A stretch of 57,346 nucleotides of DNA from Candidatus Gastranaerophilales bacterium (GCA_944325575.1 CALVAR010000014.1:1-57346); one strand, 5' to 3'. Positions 35,645 through 44,184 are shown, numbered from the stretch's first letter. Translations and numbers: made by a program. Notes: generated from the letters alone by a model not told the origin.

Positions 35645-37009
35645 TTAAAAAACATTTGTTTTTGTAATATTTTTAAACTTAGTAATGCTGCCTTGAAACA
35701 GCAAATCAATTGTTCCGACAGGACCGTTACGGTGTTTTGCAATAATAACCTCGGCCTTACCTCTGTTTTCGGTATCTTCCTTGTTGTAATATTCATCACG
35801 GTATATAAACATTACAATATCCGCATCCTGTTCAATTGCGCCCGATTCTCTTAAATCCGACAGCATTGGCTTTTTATCTGTACGTTGTTCAACAGCACGT
35901 GAAAGCTGGGACAATGCAATTACAGGCACACTCAATTCTCTGGCAAGCCCCTTTAACCCCCTTGAAATACTTGATATTTGCTGGTTTCTGTCATCTCCGT
36001 TGCCGGATCCTTCCATCAGCTGAAGATAATCAATTACAACAAGCCCTAGTTCTTTTTGCTCCATAGCAAGTCTTCTGCACTTCGCCCTGATATCCATAAC
36101 ACTTGCTCCGGCACAATCATCAATAAAAATAGGCGCGTCAGCAAAAAGATTCATGGCTGTAGTCAACTTTTCCCAGTCCTTCGCCTGCATATTACCTGTT
36201 TTTAGCTTTTGTGTATCAACTTCTGCCTCAGAGCATAACATACGTTGAACAAGCTGTTCCTTAGGCATTTCAAGAGAAAATATTGCAACAGGCTTTCTTG
36301 CTTTCAAGCCGACATTCTGTGCAATATTTAAAGCAAAAGCTGTTTTTCCCATAGACGGACGTGCCGCAAGTATAATCAAGTCAGACTTTTGCAATCCGGA
36401 GGTCAAAGCATCCATATCATAAAAGCCCGTGGGCACTCCGATAAGTTCATCTCTGTGCTCATACCTGTATGAAATCTGCTCATAACTTGTTAACACAAGA
36501 TCTTTTACAGATACCAAATCAGATGTATTTTTTTGTTGTGCAATGTTAAAAATTAATTTTTCCGCATTATCAAGAGTAGCCTCGGTTGAAGAATTATCAT
36601 AGGCCATTTCAACTATTTCGGAACCGGCGTTTATAAGCTCTCTTTTTATTGCTTTTTCCTGAACGATCTTTGCATAATACTCAATATTTGCAGTAGTAAT
36701 TACGTTCATTGCAAGATCATTTATATATGCACGTCCGCCGACCTTGTCCAAATTTCCCTGCTCATTAAGAATTTCGGAAACAGTAACAATATCAATAGCC
36801 TGATTCTTCGTAAAAAGCTCTACAATCGCATCATAAATAAATCTGTTTGCCGGTTTATAAAAGCTTCTGGATGAAAGCATATCAGCAATTTTGTTAAAAC
36901 AAATAGGATTTGTTAATACAGCACCGAGAATAGCCTCCTCTGCATCTGTATTTTGAGGAGGAATTCTTTGGATTTTACCCTCAGATGTTTTTACCAGACT
37001 GTTTGCCAA
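35645..37009 (-). CDS. dnaB: Replicative DNA helicase DnaB
   Basis: A 454-residue RecA-fold hexameric helicase that unwinds DNA at the fork. The N-terminal primase-interaction domain (PPQNTDAEEAILGAVL, SFYKPANRFIYDAI) is followed by Walker A ARPSMGKTAFALNIA (near 212), Walker B VVIDYLQLM and LSQLSRAVEQRTDKKP. The C-terminal arginine region is KHRNGPVGT. No intein. The start is TTG 37007-37009 with AAAGG upstream. Full length. Confidence 0.98.
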   Translation of the reverse strand: MANSLVKTSEGKIQRIPPQNTDAEEAILGAVLTNPICFNKIADMLSSRSFYKPANRFIYDAIVELFTKNQAIDIVTVSEILNEQGNLDKVGGRAYINDLAMNVITTANIEYYAKIVQEKAIKRELINAGSEIVEMAYDNSSTEATLDNAEKLIFNIAQQKNTSDLVSVKDLVLTSYEQISYRYEHRDELIGVPTGFYDMDALTSGLQKSDLIILAARPSMGKTAFALNIAQNVGLKARKPVAIFSLEMPKEQLVQRMLCSEAEVDTQKLKTGNMQAKDWEKLTTAMNLFADAPIFIDDCAGASVMDIRAKCRRLAMEQKELGLVVIDYLQLMEGSGNGDDRNQQISSISRGLKGLARELSVPVIALSQLSRAVEQRTDKKPMLSDLRESGAIEQDADIVMFIYRDEYYNKEDTENRGKAEVIIAKHRNGPVGTIDLLFQGSITKFKNITKTNVF

Positions 37010-37171
37010 TTTAAAAAACCTTTCTTAAAGAATATTATATTCCGCTGAAAAATTTTATACAGTAAAAATTCGCAAAAATTAACCTTTTTACAAAATTGCT
37101 CAAACGGACAGGCAAAAGAATGATTACATAAAGAAAAAGTTAACCCAAAATAGATACAAAGGGAGGAAAAA

Positions 37172-37477
37172 ATGTTTAAAAAAATTATTGTACCAAAAGA
37201 AGAACTGCATTACAGAAATGACGGCATAGAAAACAAGTACCTCATCAATGAAGGAAACAGAGCTCTGGGAATATTCGCCGCAACTGCCGGTAGTATTGTT
37301 CCTACACAAATTTCGCCTCAGGATGTTTGTTTCTATGTAATTGAAGGCAGAATTGAAATAAACACGGACGACAAAAAATTTGAAATGAAAGATGGAGACT
37401 TGCTCTTGGTACCCAAAACAAGCGCATTCACTCTCAATTTTTTAGAGAATACAAAAATTCTTACAGCAAGATTGTAA
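37172..37477 (+). CDS. Small cupin-fold protein lacking metal histidines
   Basis: A 101-residue single-domain cupin with VIEGRIEINTDDKKFEMKDG (motif 1 region) and DLLLVPKTSAFTLNF (motif 2). The usual HxH of motif 1 is replaced by SPQD and motif 2 has no His, so metal binding is unlikely. The role may be ligand binding. A GGGAGG Shine-Dalgarno sequence 6 bases upstream supports the start. Isolated on the plus strand. Confidence 0.8.
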   Translation: MFKKIIVPKEELHYRNDGIENKYLINEGNRALGIFAATAGSIVPTQISPQDVCFYVIEGRIEINTDDKKFEMKDGDLLLVPKTSAFTLNFLENTKILTARL

Positions 37478-37609
37478 AACAAACTCTAGCTGAAGATCAT
37501 GAATATACCCCAATATCCCATACGTTCATCAGAAAAAGGGAGATGGAAATTCTTTTTAGTCGGCCTAAATAACCGCTTAAAATCTCTTACTAAATTTTTC
37601 TTAAACTTT

Positions 37610-38365
37610 TTACCCCTGGACATAACACTTGTTTTCATCATATTTTTCCTCGCCTACCTGCAATGCAAATTGAGCAAATAAATCACAATAAACCATATAA
37701 ATATAAAAAATAACAAAAGGAAGCAATAAGCCGAAAATCTGGGCATTCATAAGTATTACAGAAAGTATAAATCCGCAAAAGCCGACTAATAAACAATCAA
37801 AAACCAGCACTACATATCCGGTAATATTGTGCCTAATCAAATCAAATGCCTTTTTTATATTAAAGAAAGATTTAAATCTGAAATCCAGTGCAAAATTTAA
37901 TGCCAGCATAATATAAAATACAGCGTACAAAACAATAAGCATAAAACCGGCAAATAAGAATGGTATTGAGTCCAAAGATAAAGACATCGGAGCAAAGAGC
38001 ATTATAAAGCCAAATACCAACAAAAACGGCAATAGCAAAATCATAGAAGCAAGATACGCTTTAAAACCTATGTACAGATAATACGAATAATATTTCCAAG
38101 AAGCAAGACGTCCATGGAAATGTACAATTCTGTTATGCAGTGTTTTAAAGAAATATCCGCGCACAATAAAAGCAGTAACTGCAGCTAATATAGCACACAA
38201 ACTGACAAGATAATAATTCACGGGATTAAACAGCAATCTTTGTATACCGGGTAAAATATACATAAAGCATGGAAAAAACATCAATAAACCGCCTATAAAA
38301 ATCTTATTTACCCATTTTTTATCCTGCGGCACAAAAGAAAACGCCTGCTTTAGACTAATACCCAT
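37610..38365 (-). CDS. DUF4013-like multi-pass membrane protein
   Basis: A 251-residue protein with about six membrane helices (near 25-45, 50-70, 108-135, 138-162, 182-205, 207-230). The start KQAFSFVPQDKKWVNKIFIGGLL matches the beginning of DUF4013 proteins (residues 5-27) and parallels the next gene, so they look like diverged paralogues. Function unknown. TATGGAG lies 9 bases before ATG. Confidence 0.75.
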   Translation of the reverse strand: MGISLKQAFSFVPQDKKWVNKIFIGGLLMFFPCFMYILPGIQRLLFNPVNYYLVSLCAILAAVTAFIVRGYFFKTLHNRIVHFHGRLASWKYYSYYLYIGFKAYLASMILLLPFLLVFGFIMLFAPMSLSLDSIPFLFAGFMLIVLYAVFYIMLALNFALDFRFKSFFNIKKAFDLIRHNITGYVVLVFDCLLVGFCGFILSVILMNAQIFGLLLPFVIFYIYMVYCDLFAQFALQVGEEKYDENKCYVQG

Positions 38366-38388
38366 TAGCGCGCTCCATACAAATTAAA

Positions 38389-38445
38389 TAATAAACACAC
38401 TATCATTGTAGCACTTTTTTATACAAAATGATAGTGTGTTTATTA
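38389..38445 (-). terminator. Long stem-loop between the two DUF4013-like genes
   Basis: Arms 38389-38407 and 38427-38445 are perfect 19-base complements with a 19-base loop. On the minus strand it follows the upstream gene's stop by 15 bases and is followed by a weak T-rich tail. It may terminate or attenuate between the two genes. Confidence 0.6.
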
Positions 38446-38460
38446 AAAATTTTTCAGTTT

Positions 38461-39156
38461 TTAATTTAAGTTTGAAATGCTATTACGAGCAAACTGACCC
38501 ATCATATTAAACATTGTAACAGCCATTGCAAAAGCCAGCATTAAAACTGCTATAAAAGCTATAATAATCAGCAGAATCACAACAAGCATTGCTGACTTTA
38601 TAAACAAAGCACTAATCAGACCTACAATAAATGCAATGATACAAATGGGTATTGCGAACACAATTTGAGTTACAGTTGTCATAAGAAAAAGTATTGCAAA
38701 ATTAATAGCTTTATCCTTAGAATTTATCAAATTACAAGCAGATTGAAAATCAACCATTGATAATATTTTATTAGTTTTCGCAAAATTAATTGTCATAAGA
38801 ATAATCATTAGAGAATATAGTAATGACAGGATATTACCCAACATACTATATAAAAATGATGAGGATTTAGCAAAAATCAAATAAAAAATAATTTCCATAA
38901 TAATAAAAGGAATTGCTAACAATATGACACCGACAATATACTTAAATCCCGTAACAAAAGACTTGCCGCCATGTTGAAAAATATTGCCGAGGTTTTCATC
39001 CCCATTTATAAATCTGCTTAAATATTCAACAAGATATCCACAAGTTATAAAGTTAAGGATAGGAATAATTGAAACTAAGCCGCCAAGGAACATTCTTGCA
39101 GCTCCGCCATCCTTATTCCAGGGCGATTTAAAAGCTTTTACAATATCCAAATACAT
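38461..39156 (-). CDS. DUF4013 multi-pass membrane protein
   Basis: A 231-residue protein with an amphipathic start (AFKSPW) and GGLVSIIPILNFITCGYLVE. The conserved YLSRFINGDENL turn (residues 44-55) is characteristic of DUF4013. About five membrane helices follow. Function unknown; DUF4013 proteins are uncharacterised integral membrane proteins. A GGAG Shine-Dalgarno sequence is present. Paralogue-like gene downstream at 37610. Confidence 0.82.
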   Translation of the reverse strand: MYLDIVKAFKSPWNKDGGAARMFLGGLVSIIPILNFITCGYLVEYLSRFINGDENLGNIFQHGGKSFVTGFKYIVGVILLAIPFIIMEIIFYLIFAKSSSFLYSMLGNILSLLYSLMIILMTINFAKTNKILSMVDFQSACNLINSKDKAINFAILFLMTTVTQIVFAIPICIIAFIVGLISALFIKSAMLVVILLIIIAFIAVLMLAFAMAVTMFNMMGQFARNSISNLN

Positions 39157-39231
39157 AAATCTTAAACTCCTATTTTAACTGACCGAATAATACTTCCGCT
39201 ACTATATATATAAAAATTAATAATATACTTT

Positions 39232-39696
39232 TTATATAAGTTTTGTCAAATTAGCCATTTCTATTGCAGTTTTTGCAGCTTCAGAACCTTTATTTCCTGC
39301 CTTTGTACCGGCTCTTTCAATTGCCTGTTCAAGATTATCAGTTGTAAGTACGCCAAATATAACAGGAATACCTGTTTTTAAAGAGACCTGAGCAATACCT
39401 TTGGACACTTCGGCCGCAACAAACTCATAATGATCAGTTGAGCCTTTAATAACAGCGCCTAAAGTAACAATTGCGTTATATTTACCTGTATTTGCAGCTT
39501 TTTGAGCAATTAAAGGAATTTCAAAAGCACCGGGTGTCCAAATAACATCTATGGTTTCTTCTTTAATTCCGTGTCTGACAAATTCGTCTATTGCTCCTGA
39601 CAATAGTTTTGAACCTATAAATTCATTAAATCTTGAAATTACTATACAGAATTTTTCATTATCAGTTGTAAAATTACCCTGTATTACATTGGCCAT
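39232..39696 (-). CDS. ribH: 6,7-dimethyl-8-ribityllumazine synthase
   Basis: A 154-residue lumazine synthase, the penultimate step of riboflavin synthesis. Motifs present are [42 protein letters not shown] (catalytic His), [17 protein letters not shown] and [14 protein letters not shown]. Full length; it forms pentamers or 60-mers in homologues. A CAGGAGA Shine-Dalgarno sequence is present. Other rib genes are not adjacent, but ribF lies 1.2 kb away. Confidence 0.97.
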   Translation of the reverse strand: MANVIQGNFTTDNEKFCIVISRFNEFIGSKLLSGAIDEFVRHGIKEETIDVIWTPGAFEIPLIAQKAANTGKYNAIVTLGAVIKGSTDHYEFVAAEVSKGIAQVSLKTGIPVIFGVLTTDNLEQAIERAGTKAGNKGSEAAKTAIEMANLTKLI

Positions 39697-39867
39697 TATT
39701 TTTCTCCTGTTAATTTACTTTATAAATTTTACAATACAAATTTTGTGTTTAAAAGCATTTTATACTATTTTTTACAAAATTATCCGATAATTAGACTGAC
39801 GGCTAATATAAAAATGGGCTTGTTCGGGCAAGAATTTTTATAGTTATCACTTTTACGGAGAGCAATT

Positions 39868-39966
39868 ATGTCATACCTGAAAAAGAACACAAGACTGTTT
39901 TGCAGCATTGTATATTTATTTTTTATTTATGGAATTTTAATAGCATGCATAACAAGTTTTTTATAA
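39868..39966 (+). CDS. Candidate 32-residue single-pass membrane miniprotein
   Basis: ATG 39868 opens a frame for MSYLKKNTRL followed by a hydrophobic helix (FCSIVYLFFIYGILIACI) and a stop at 39964-39966. ACGGAG lies 8 bases upstream, better than many real genes here. Basic N-terminus then one transmembrane helix is typical of small membrane proteins or hydrophobic toxins. No antisense antitoxin was recognised. The rest of 39697-40111 shows no gene. Confidence 0.45.
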   Translation: MSYLKKNTRLFCSIVYLFFIYGILIACITSFL

Positions 39967-40111
39967 ATTTATTAAGAAATGTTAAAACAAAAATTTCTTT
40001 CTATACTTGAATTTCAGAGGATAATAAAAAAAAAGGTGGCAAAAAAATTTATTTTTGAATTTAATAATAACAAACACAAATGGTCTCATAAAGAAAGGGA
40101 AAGGAGTAAGC

Positions 40112-40810
40112 ATGCCTGTAGATAAAGTCATGTCAAACAGTCCGTTTGCAAAAATGCAGCAGATTACAAAACCACAGGTAAAATCTTCACAAACAGTTGC
40201 TCAGCCTGCAGCACAACCCCAAAACGCAAAGAACACTAAAAAAACAACATCTATTGTAGTTGGCGCAGTAGCTCTTGCTGCACTTGGGGTAACAGCTTAT
40301 GTAAAAAGGGACAAAATCGGTCAGCTGCTTAAAAAGGGCGGCAAACAAAGCACTGAAAAATTACAGAAAAAAATCACTCAACTCAAGGACAAATACAGAG
40401 CAGATGCACAGAGAGTTCTGAGAGAAAACATGGACGGAAACATAGTAAAAATTGAAAATATTGAACCTGCCGCAGCTATACGTTCAGCAAGCCCGACAGA
40501 AGAAAATAAATTCCATCAGGCAGCCAGCTGGATTGAAGAAGCATATTTAGCAGGTTATTCACAAGCTGAGTTGAAAGACGGAAAAAATATCCTTAATTAT
40601 ATTCACACAAGAATCGGCTCAGAAAATAACACTCTTGCTCAAATGTATGCACAGATGCCAAAAGCAGAAGCAGAAGTAAGACTCCAGCAGTTTGCCGCAG
40701 AAGCAATAAGCAAGGATACACACACAGGCATGACACCTTCAGAATTTATTAAAGATATGTGGGATGTAATTATACCAAAAGCAAAAGCAGATCTTGAAGC
40801 ATTGAAATAA
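40112..40810 (+). CDS. Hypothetical single-pass membrane protein
   Basis: A 232-residue protein from ATG 40112, which has AAAGGAG 8 bases upstream; the longer frame from 40055 lacks this. The N-terminus has SNSPFAKMQQ and a Gln/Ala/Pro-rich linker. One transmembrane helix lies near 47-65 (SIVVGAVALAALGVTAYV), with a basic coiled-coil segment after it. A soluble helical domain (about 115-232) contains SWIEEAYLAGYSQAEL. No recognised domain. It would be membrane-anchored with a large helical domain; function unknown. Confidence 0.75.
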   Translation: MPVDKVMSNSPFAKMQQITKPQVKSSQTVAQPAAQPQNAKNTKKTTSIVVGAVALAALGVTAYVKRDKIGQLLKKGGKQSTEKLQKKITQLKDKYRADAQRVLRENMDGNIVKIENIEPAAAIRSASPTEENKFHQAASWIEEAYLAGYSQAELKDGKNILNYIHTRIGSENNTLAQMYAQMPKAEAEVRLQQFAAEAISKDTHTGMTPSEFIKDMWDVIIPKAKADLEALK

Positions 40811-40821
40811 AATACACTCAT

Positions 40822-40853
40822 AAAAAGCGGCAGAAATAAATCTGCCGCTTTTT
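40822..40853. terminator. Bidirectional intrinsic terminator
   Basis: A 13-bp stem (40822-40834 with 40841-40853) and a 6-base loop with U-runs on both strands. It lies between the convergent genes at 40112 and 40869. Confidence 0.9.
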
Positions 40854-40868
40854 TATTTTTTATTATTT

Positions 40869-41795
40869 TTAAATTTTATTTCTGTTGAAATATTCTCTTA
40901 CAGCAATTTCGTCTTTCACAAGCTGTGATTTTAACTCGGGTAAAGAACCAAATTTGGTTTCGTTTCTTATTTTTTTACAGAAATAGACCTTTATGTCTTT
41001 ATCATAAATATTTTCATTAAAATCAAAAATATGCGTTTCTAACAAAAGATTTTTACCGTTAACAGTAGGTCTTCTGCCCAAATTCGCCATTCCTTTATAT
41101 TCTTTTCCATCTATTTCAACAAGGACTGCATAAACACCTTTTTGCGGCTTAATAATATTTTCCGGGTAATGGATGTTTGCTGTGGGATAGGATAATGTTC
41201 TTCCTATTCTGTCACCTGTAATTACACGACCTTTTATATAGAAATGACTGCCAAGTAAGTTCGGAATATCTTCTGTAAAACCATCTTGAACCAACTGTCT
41301 TATTTTTGAACTGCTAATAAGAGTATTGTTAAAAGTTATTGGTGGTATTTCAAAAAACTTGTATCCAAAATCCTCCTGATAAGCACGCAAAAAAATTGCA
41401 TCACCCTGTTTATTTGCGCCAAAGTAATGGTTAAATCCTGTTGTTATAAACTTTGGAGAAAAATATTTCACTAAAAAATCTTTAAGATAATCATAAGCAA
41501 GAGCATCAGCAATATTTTCATCAAAATCAAGAACATACGCAAAATCAATGCCCTGCTGTTCTATTAATGAAAGTCTGTCTTCTAACGATAAAATATATTG
41601 AGGTGTTCTGTTTTGAAGATAGCACAAAGGATGCTCTTTAAAAGTAACGACAGCAGAATTCAATCCATTTTGCCGTGCAAGATTTACAGTATTTTTTAAA
41701 ACTACTTTATGCCCCTGATGCACTCCGTCAAAAAAGCCGAGACATATTGATAAATAAGGATTTTTATTTAAATCATTATAAATTTTCATGGTCAT
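40869..41795 (-). CDS. ribF: Bifunctional riboflavin kinase / FAD synthetase
   Basis: A 308-residue enzyme making FMN and then FAD. The N-terminal nucleotidyltransferase has GFFDGVHQGHKVV and the SSSKIRQLVQDG stretch (ISSSKIR). The C-terminal flavokinase has GRTLSYPTANI, PQKGVYAV and NLGRRPTV. Full length. Start ambiguous between Met1 and Met3 (ATGACCATG); neither has a good ribosome site. Confidence 0.97.
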   Translation of the reverse strand: MTMKIYNDLNKNPYLSICLGFFDGVHQGHKVVLKNTVNLARQNGLNSAVVTFKEHPLCYLQNRTPQYILSLEDRLSLIEQQGIDFAYVLDFDENIADALAYDYLKDFLVKYFSPKFITTGFNHYFGANKQGDAIFLRAYQEDFGYKFFEIPPITFNNTLISSSKIRQLVQDGFTEDIPNLLGSHFYIKGRVITGDRIGRTLSYPTANIHYPENIIKPQKGVYAVLVEIDGKEYKGMANLGRRPTVNGKNLLLETHIFDFNENIYDKDIKVYFCKKIRNETKFGSLPELKSQLVKDEIAVREYFNRNKI

Positions 41796-41972
41796 ATAAT
41801 TATAATATAAAAAATAATATTAAATATTCATATTTCCTATGAGTATAATAATATATAAAATTTATTACTAAAATCTTAACAATTACAGGATAAATAATCG
41901 AAAAATACAGCAAATACGCGTTATTTACATGTTAAGAAAAAGTAATATTAGTTAACATATCATTCCTTGTAT

Positions 41973-42001
41973 TTGCATAATACTCAAATAAGTGTTATAA
42001 T
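41973..42001 (+). promoter_or_regulatory. Strong promoter of the small RNA
   Basis: TTGCAT (41973-41978), exactly 17 bp, then perfect TATAAT (41996-42001). Predicted start near 42008. Confidence 0.75.
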
Positions 42002-42007
42002 AATAAT

Positions 42008-42104
42008 GTTATTAATGTTTCGGCTAGTGTAAAAACCTTACGAGGGTCGGGATGTAAGATTGAGTCTTATGGCTTATAGATTACAAAACCCCTCGTTTTT
42101 TTTG
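42008..42104 (+). ncRNA. Unrecognised ~95-nt structured small RNA
   Basis: The RNA is bounded by a promoter (TTGCAT-17-TATAAT) and an intrinsic terminator. The closing stem 42040-42046/42090-42096 (ACGAGGG with CCCCTCGT, one bulge) is followed by eight T. Inside it a hairpin (42054-42059/42065-42070, loop UUGAG) forms. A competing hairpin 42037-42041/42054-42058 (CUUAC/GUAAG) overlaps both, so two folds are possible. No ORF with a ribosome site. It does not match 4.5S, 6S, tmRNA, RNase P or any riboswitch consensus I can recall. It could be a trans-acting sRNA or a terminating riboswitch for the gene at 42280, but that gene has its own promoter. Confidence 0.7.
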
Positions 42105-42183
42105 TCTTTTTTTATTTATTCTTGTATCTGTAATCGGGAAAATAAATGTTTAACAAATAATATTTACAAAACTAATTATTGTG

Positions 42184-42212
42184 TTGCGAAAAACCTAAAA
42201 AATTTTTATAAT
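42184..42212 (+). promoter_or_regulatory. Strong promoter for the exported-protein operon
   Basis: TTGCGA (42184-42189), 17 bp, then perfect TATAAT (42207-42212). The start is predicted near 42219, leaving a leader of about 60 bases with a terminator-like hairpin. Confidence 0.65.
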
Positions 42213-42237
42213 AACTATTGAAAGGTTATTAATTTAA

Positions 42238-42263
42238 GTATCTCGTAAAGAGGTACTTTTTTT
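42238..42263 (+). terminator. Leader hairpin with U-run, possible attenuator
   Basis: A 7-bp stem (42238-42244 with 42250-42256, one G-U) and a GUAAA loop followed by seven T, only 16 bases before ATG 42280. It lies within the predicted leader, so it could stop transcription early unless relieved. Confidence 0.55.
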
Positions 42264-42279
42264 ATGTTACACTTGAGAA

Positions 42280-43017
42280 ATGCAGCGATTTATAATTTAT
42301 TTAACCCTGACAATATGCATTATTCTTTTATCTGTGCCTTCAGTATATGCGCAACAGACAATCATTACTATGCCATCATCTGATGTACTTCCGGGAGGCG
42401 AAGTAATATTGAAACAGTCTAACAGATTCAGCCCGTTTGATAATGGATTTGTTTCACTAACGCCTCAAATTATAATGGGTACAGGTAAAGACACGGAAAT
42501 TTCAATCGGAGCAGGTACTAATATTCAAAGTCAGGATACCTCAGTAAAACTTAATCTGACAGCCAAAAAGGTTTTTAAAATAAAGAAATCTTTCCGTCTT
42601 ACTGTTGGCGGAAATTTAAATCCTTCATTGACAGAAGGCAGAAATCCCGACAGTATGATTTATGCCCACGGTTCATATCTGTGTAAAAAAACAAGGACAA
42701 CACTTACTGCCGGGGGCTTTGTCGGAGGACAGGGGCAGATGCCGTCATTGACAGGGGCAATGCTTGGTATTGACCAGACAATAATACCTAATAAACTGAG
42801 AATTGTAGCGGATTATGTATCAAGAAATGAATCCTGGGGCTCCTTCGCTGCAGGTCTAAAAATCAGACCCGAACCAACAACATCTATAACTACAGCTGTA
42901 ATTATACCAAACAACAGTGAAGACAGGGTCGCATTTTCTGTATCTATTTCCAAATATTTAGGAAAGGTTATACCTGAACCGGTAAAAAAAGAACCCGAAG
43001 AAAAGGAGGAACTATAG
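42280..43017 (+). CDS. Exported beta-rich, outer-membrane-like protein
   Basis: A 245-residue protein with a signal peptide (1-24, VYAQ). The mature part is made of alternating amphipathic beta strands (SLTPQIIMGTGKDTEISIGAGTN..., VKLNLTAKKVF, FRLTVGGNLNPS, RTTLTAGGFVGG). This looks like a small outer-membrane barrel. Final strands (VAFSVSISKYLGK) are followed by a Pro/Glu/Lys tail. No family recognised. Start ATG with GAG 4-7 bases upstream. One base separates it from the pentapeptide gene. Confidence 0.75.
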   Translation: MQRFIIYLTLTICIILLSVPSVYAQQTIITMPSSDVLPGGEVILKQSNRFSPFDNGFVSLTPQIIMGTGKDTEISIGAGTNIQSQDTSVKLNLTAKKVFKIKKSFRLTVGGNLNPSLTEGRNPDSMIYAHGSYLCKKTRTTLTAGGFVGGQGQMPSLTGAMLGIDQTIIPNKLRIVADYVSRNESWGSFAAGLKIRPEPTTSITTAVIIPNNSEDRVAFSVSISKYLGKVIPEPVKKEPEEKEEL

Positions 43018-43018
43018 T

Positions 43019-43450
43019 ATGAAAAAAGTATTACTGATTTTTAGTATTTTTTGTGCGGTTTGTAGTATTTCCCTTACTGCCATTGCAGATAGTGATGATG
43101 ATTATGTTTACAATATTCTTACAAAGAACTGTCAGAATGCTGATTTGGAAAAAAGAAATTTTGAAGGGATGAACCTTGAAGGGTACAATTTTGAAAAAGC
43201 TAAACTTGACAGAACAAACTTTAAAAATGCCAATCTTAAAAATGCAAATTTTAAAGGAGCAGATATAGAAAATGCCACCTTTGAAGGTGCAAACCTTGAA
43301 GGTGCAAATTTTGAAAATGCTGATTTGGAAGAAACATCCCTATTAAATGCAAATATTAAAAATACCAATTTTAAAAATACAGAGCTGGAATATGCAATAT
43401 GGGTGGACGGAAAAGTATGCGGCGCAGGTTCTGTAGGCTCCTGCTGGTAA
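43019..43450 (+). CDS. Exported pentapeptide-repeat protein
   Basis: A 143-residue protein with a signal peptide (1-23, IADS). About 14 consecutive A(D/N)LxN-type pentapeptides (residues 39-121) form a right-handed square beta-helix (NADLE, NFEGM, NLEGY ... NTNFKN). The C-terminus contains two cysteines (CGAGSVGSC) after the helix, possibly a disulfide with C36 nearby. Exported pentapeptide proteins are usually structural; no partner is known. An AAGGAGG Shine-Dalgarno sequence lies inside the preceding gene, so the two are coupled. Confidence 0.9.
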   Translation: MKKVLLIFSIFCAVCSISLTAIADSDDDYVYNILTKNCQNADLEKRNFEGMNLEGYNFEKAKLDRTNFKNANLKNANFKGADIENATFEGANLEGANFENADLEETSLLNANIKNTNFKNTELEYAIWVDGKVCGAGSVGSCW

Positions 43451-43536
43451 AACGCAAACATTTATAATATCTTAACACCCCTTCTGATTTGTTTCCTGTA
43501 TAATAGAAACACTCTAAATAAGAAAGGATAAAAAAT

Positions 43537-44178
43537 TTGGAACATCTTCATGCATTTATAAGCTATTTTTCAAAATTATTTGTAACGCTTGACGGTATCG
43601 GTTTAGCACCGGTATTTATTGCACTTACGGCTCATTCAAAAGAAAAATGGCGCAATATAATGATGAATAAAGCCATTGTAATAGCATTTTTTATTCTTTT
43701 ATTTTTTGCTTACACAGGCTCTATTGTTCTTGATTTATTAGGAATAAGCCTTACTGCTTTAAAAATAGCAGGCGGTATTTTGCTGCTAATAATGGCTATT
43801 GATCTGGTCCTTGGCAACCCTGAACCTGCTATGAACAATGAAAACAAAGAAGAACGCAAAGAATCATTGAAAAGAACTGATATTTCAGTTTTTCCGCTTG
43901 CAATTCCTTTGTTATCAGGTCCTGCAACAATTACCATGCTGACGATATGTATGAAAAATGCCCAGGGTAATGTTGTCGACCGTTCACTCATAATTGCCGC
44001 ATTATTTTTCAATCTTGTTGTATGCTGGCTTATTTTAAAATTTGCATCAAAAGTCAGCAGGATTCTCGGTAAAACAGGGGTAAGCGTTATTAACAGAATC
44101 GTAGGGATTCTGCTTGCGGCAATGTCTTGTGAATTTCTTATGACAGGGCTTATAGAAATAATTAAAAGTGCCAGGTAA
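43537..44178 (+). CDS. MarC-family integral membrane protein
   Basis: A 213-residue protein with six membrane helices. It has the MarC signature region LDGIGLAPVFIALT (loop/helix 1), GGILLLIMAIDLVLG, and FPLAIPLLSGPATIT between helices 3 and 4. MarC/UPF0056 proteins are inner-membrane proteins of unknown transport role; an antibiotic-resistance function was not upheld. The start is TTG 43537 with AAAGGA upstream. nadA starts 7 bases after its stop, so the two are probably co-transcribed. Confidence 0.92.
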   Translation: MEHLHAFISYFSKLFVTLDGIGLAPVFIALTAHSKEKWRNIMMNKAIVIAFFILLFFAYTGSIVLDLLGISLTALKIAGGILLLIMAIDLVLGNPEPAMNNENKEERKESLKRTDISVFPLAIPLLSGPATITMLTICMKNAQGNVVDRSLIIAALFFNLVVCWLILKFASKVSRILGKTGVSVINRIVGILLAAMSCEFLMTGLIEIIKSAR

Positions 44179-44184
44179 TTAAAA

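Larger units (their letters stand above)
41796..42279. other. 484-bp regulatory/RNA region upstream of the exported-protein gene
   Basis: No protein gene seen. It contains two near-consensus promoters, a small RNA with terminator and a leader hairpin, each listed separately. 41796-41960 is AT-rich and featureless. Confidence 0.6.

Noticed and set aside
37499-37681. 60-residue ORF with a hydrophobic C-terminus on the plus strand
   Set aside because: It has only a weak GAAG site, overlaps the 3' end of the well-supported DUF4013-like gene by 72 bases and has no recognisable family. Probably antisense noise.
42008-42104. tRNA, 4.5S RNA, ZTP riboswitch or tracrRNA identity for the small RNA
   Set aside because: No T-loop consensus, no SRP GGAAG motif, no ZTP core beyond a partial GGGUCGG-like string, and no CRISPR locus. 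The match to each is too poor.
43132-43461. 109-residue minus-strand ORF opposite the pentapeptide-repeat gene
   Set aside because: It is the mirror of the repeated pentapeptide codons (repeats of Phe-Ala-Phe/Ser) and has no start signals.
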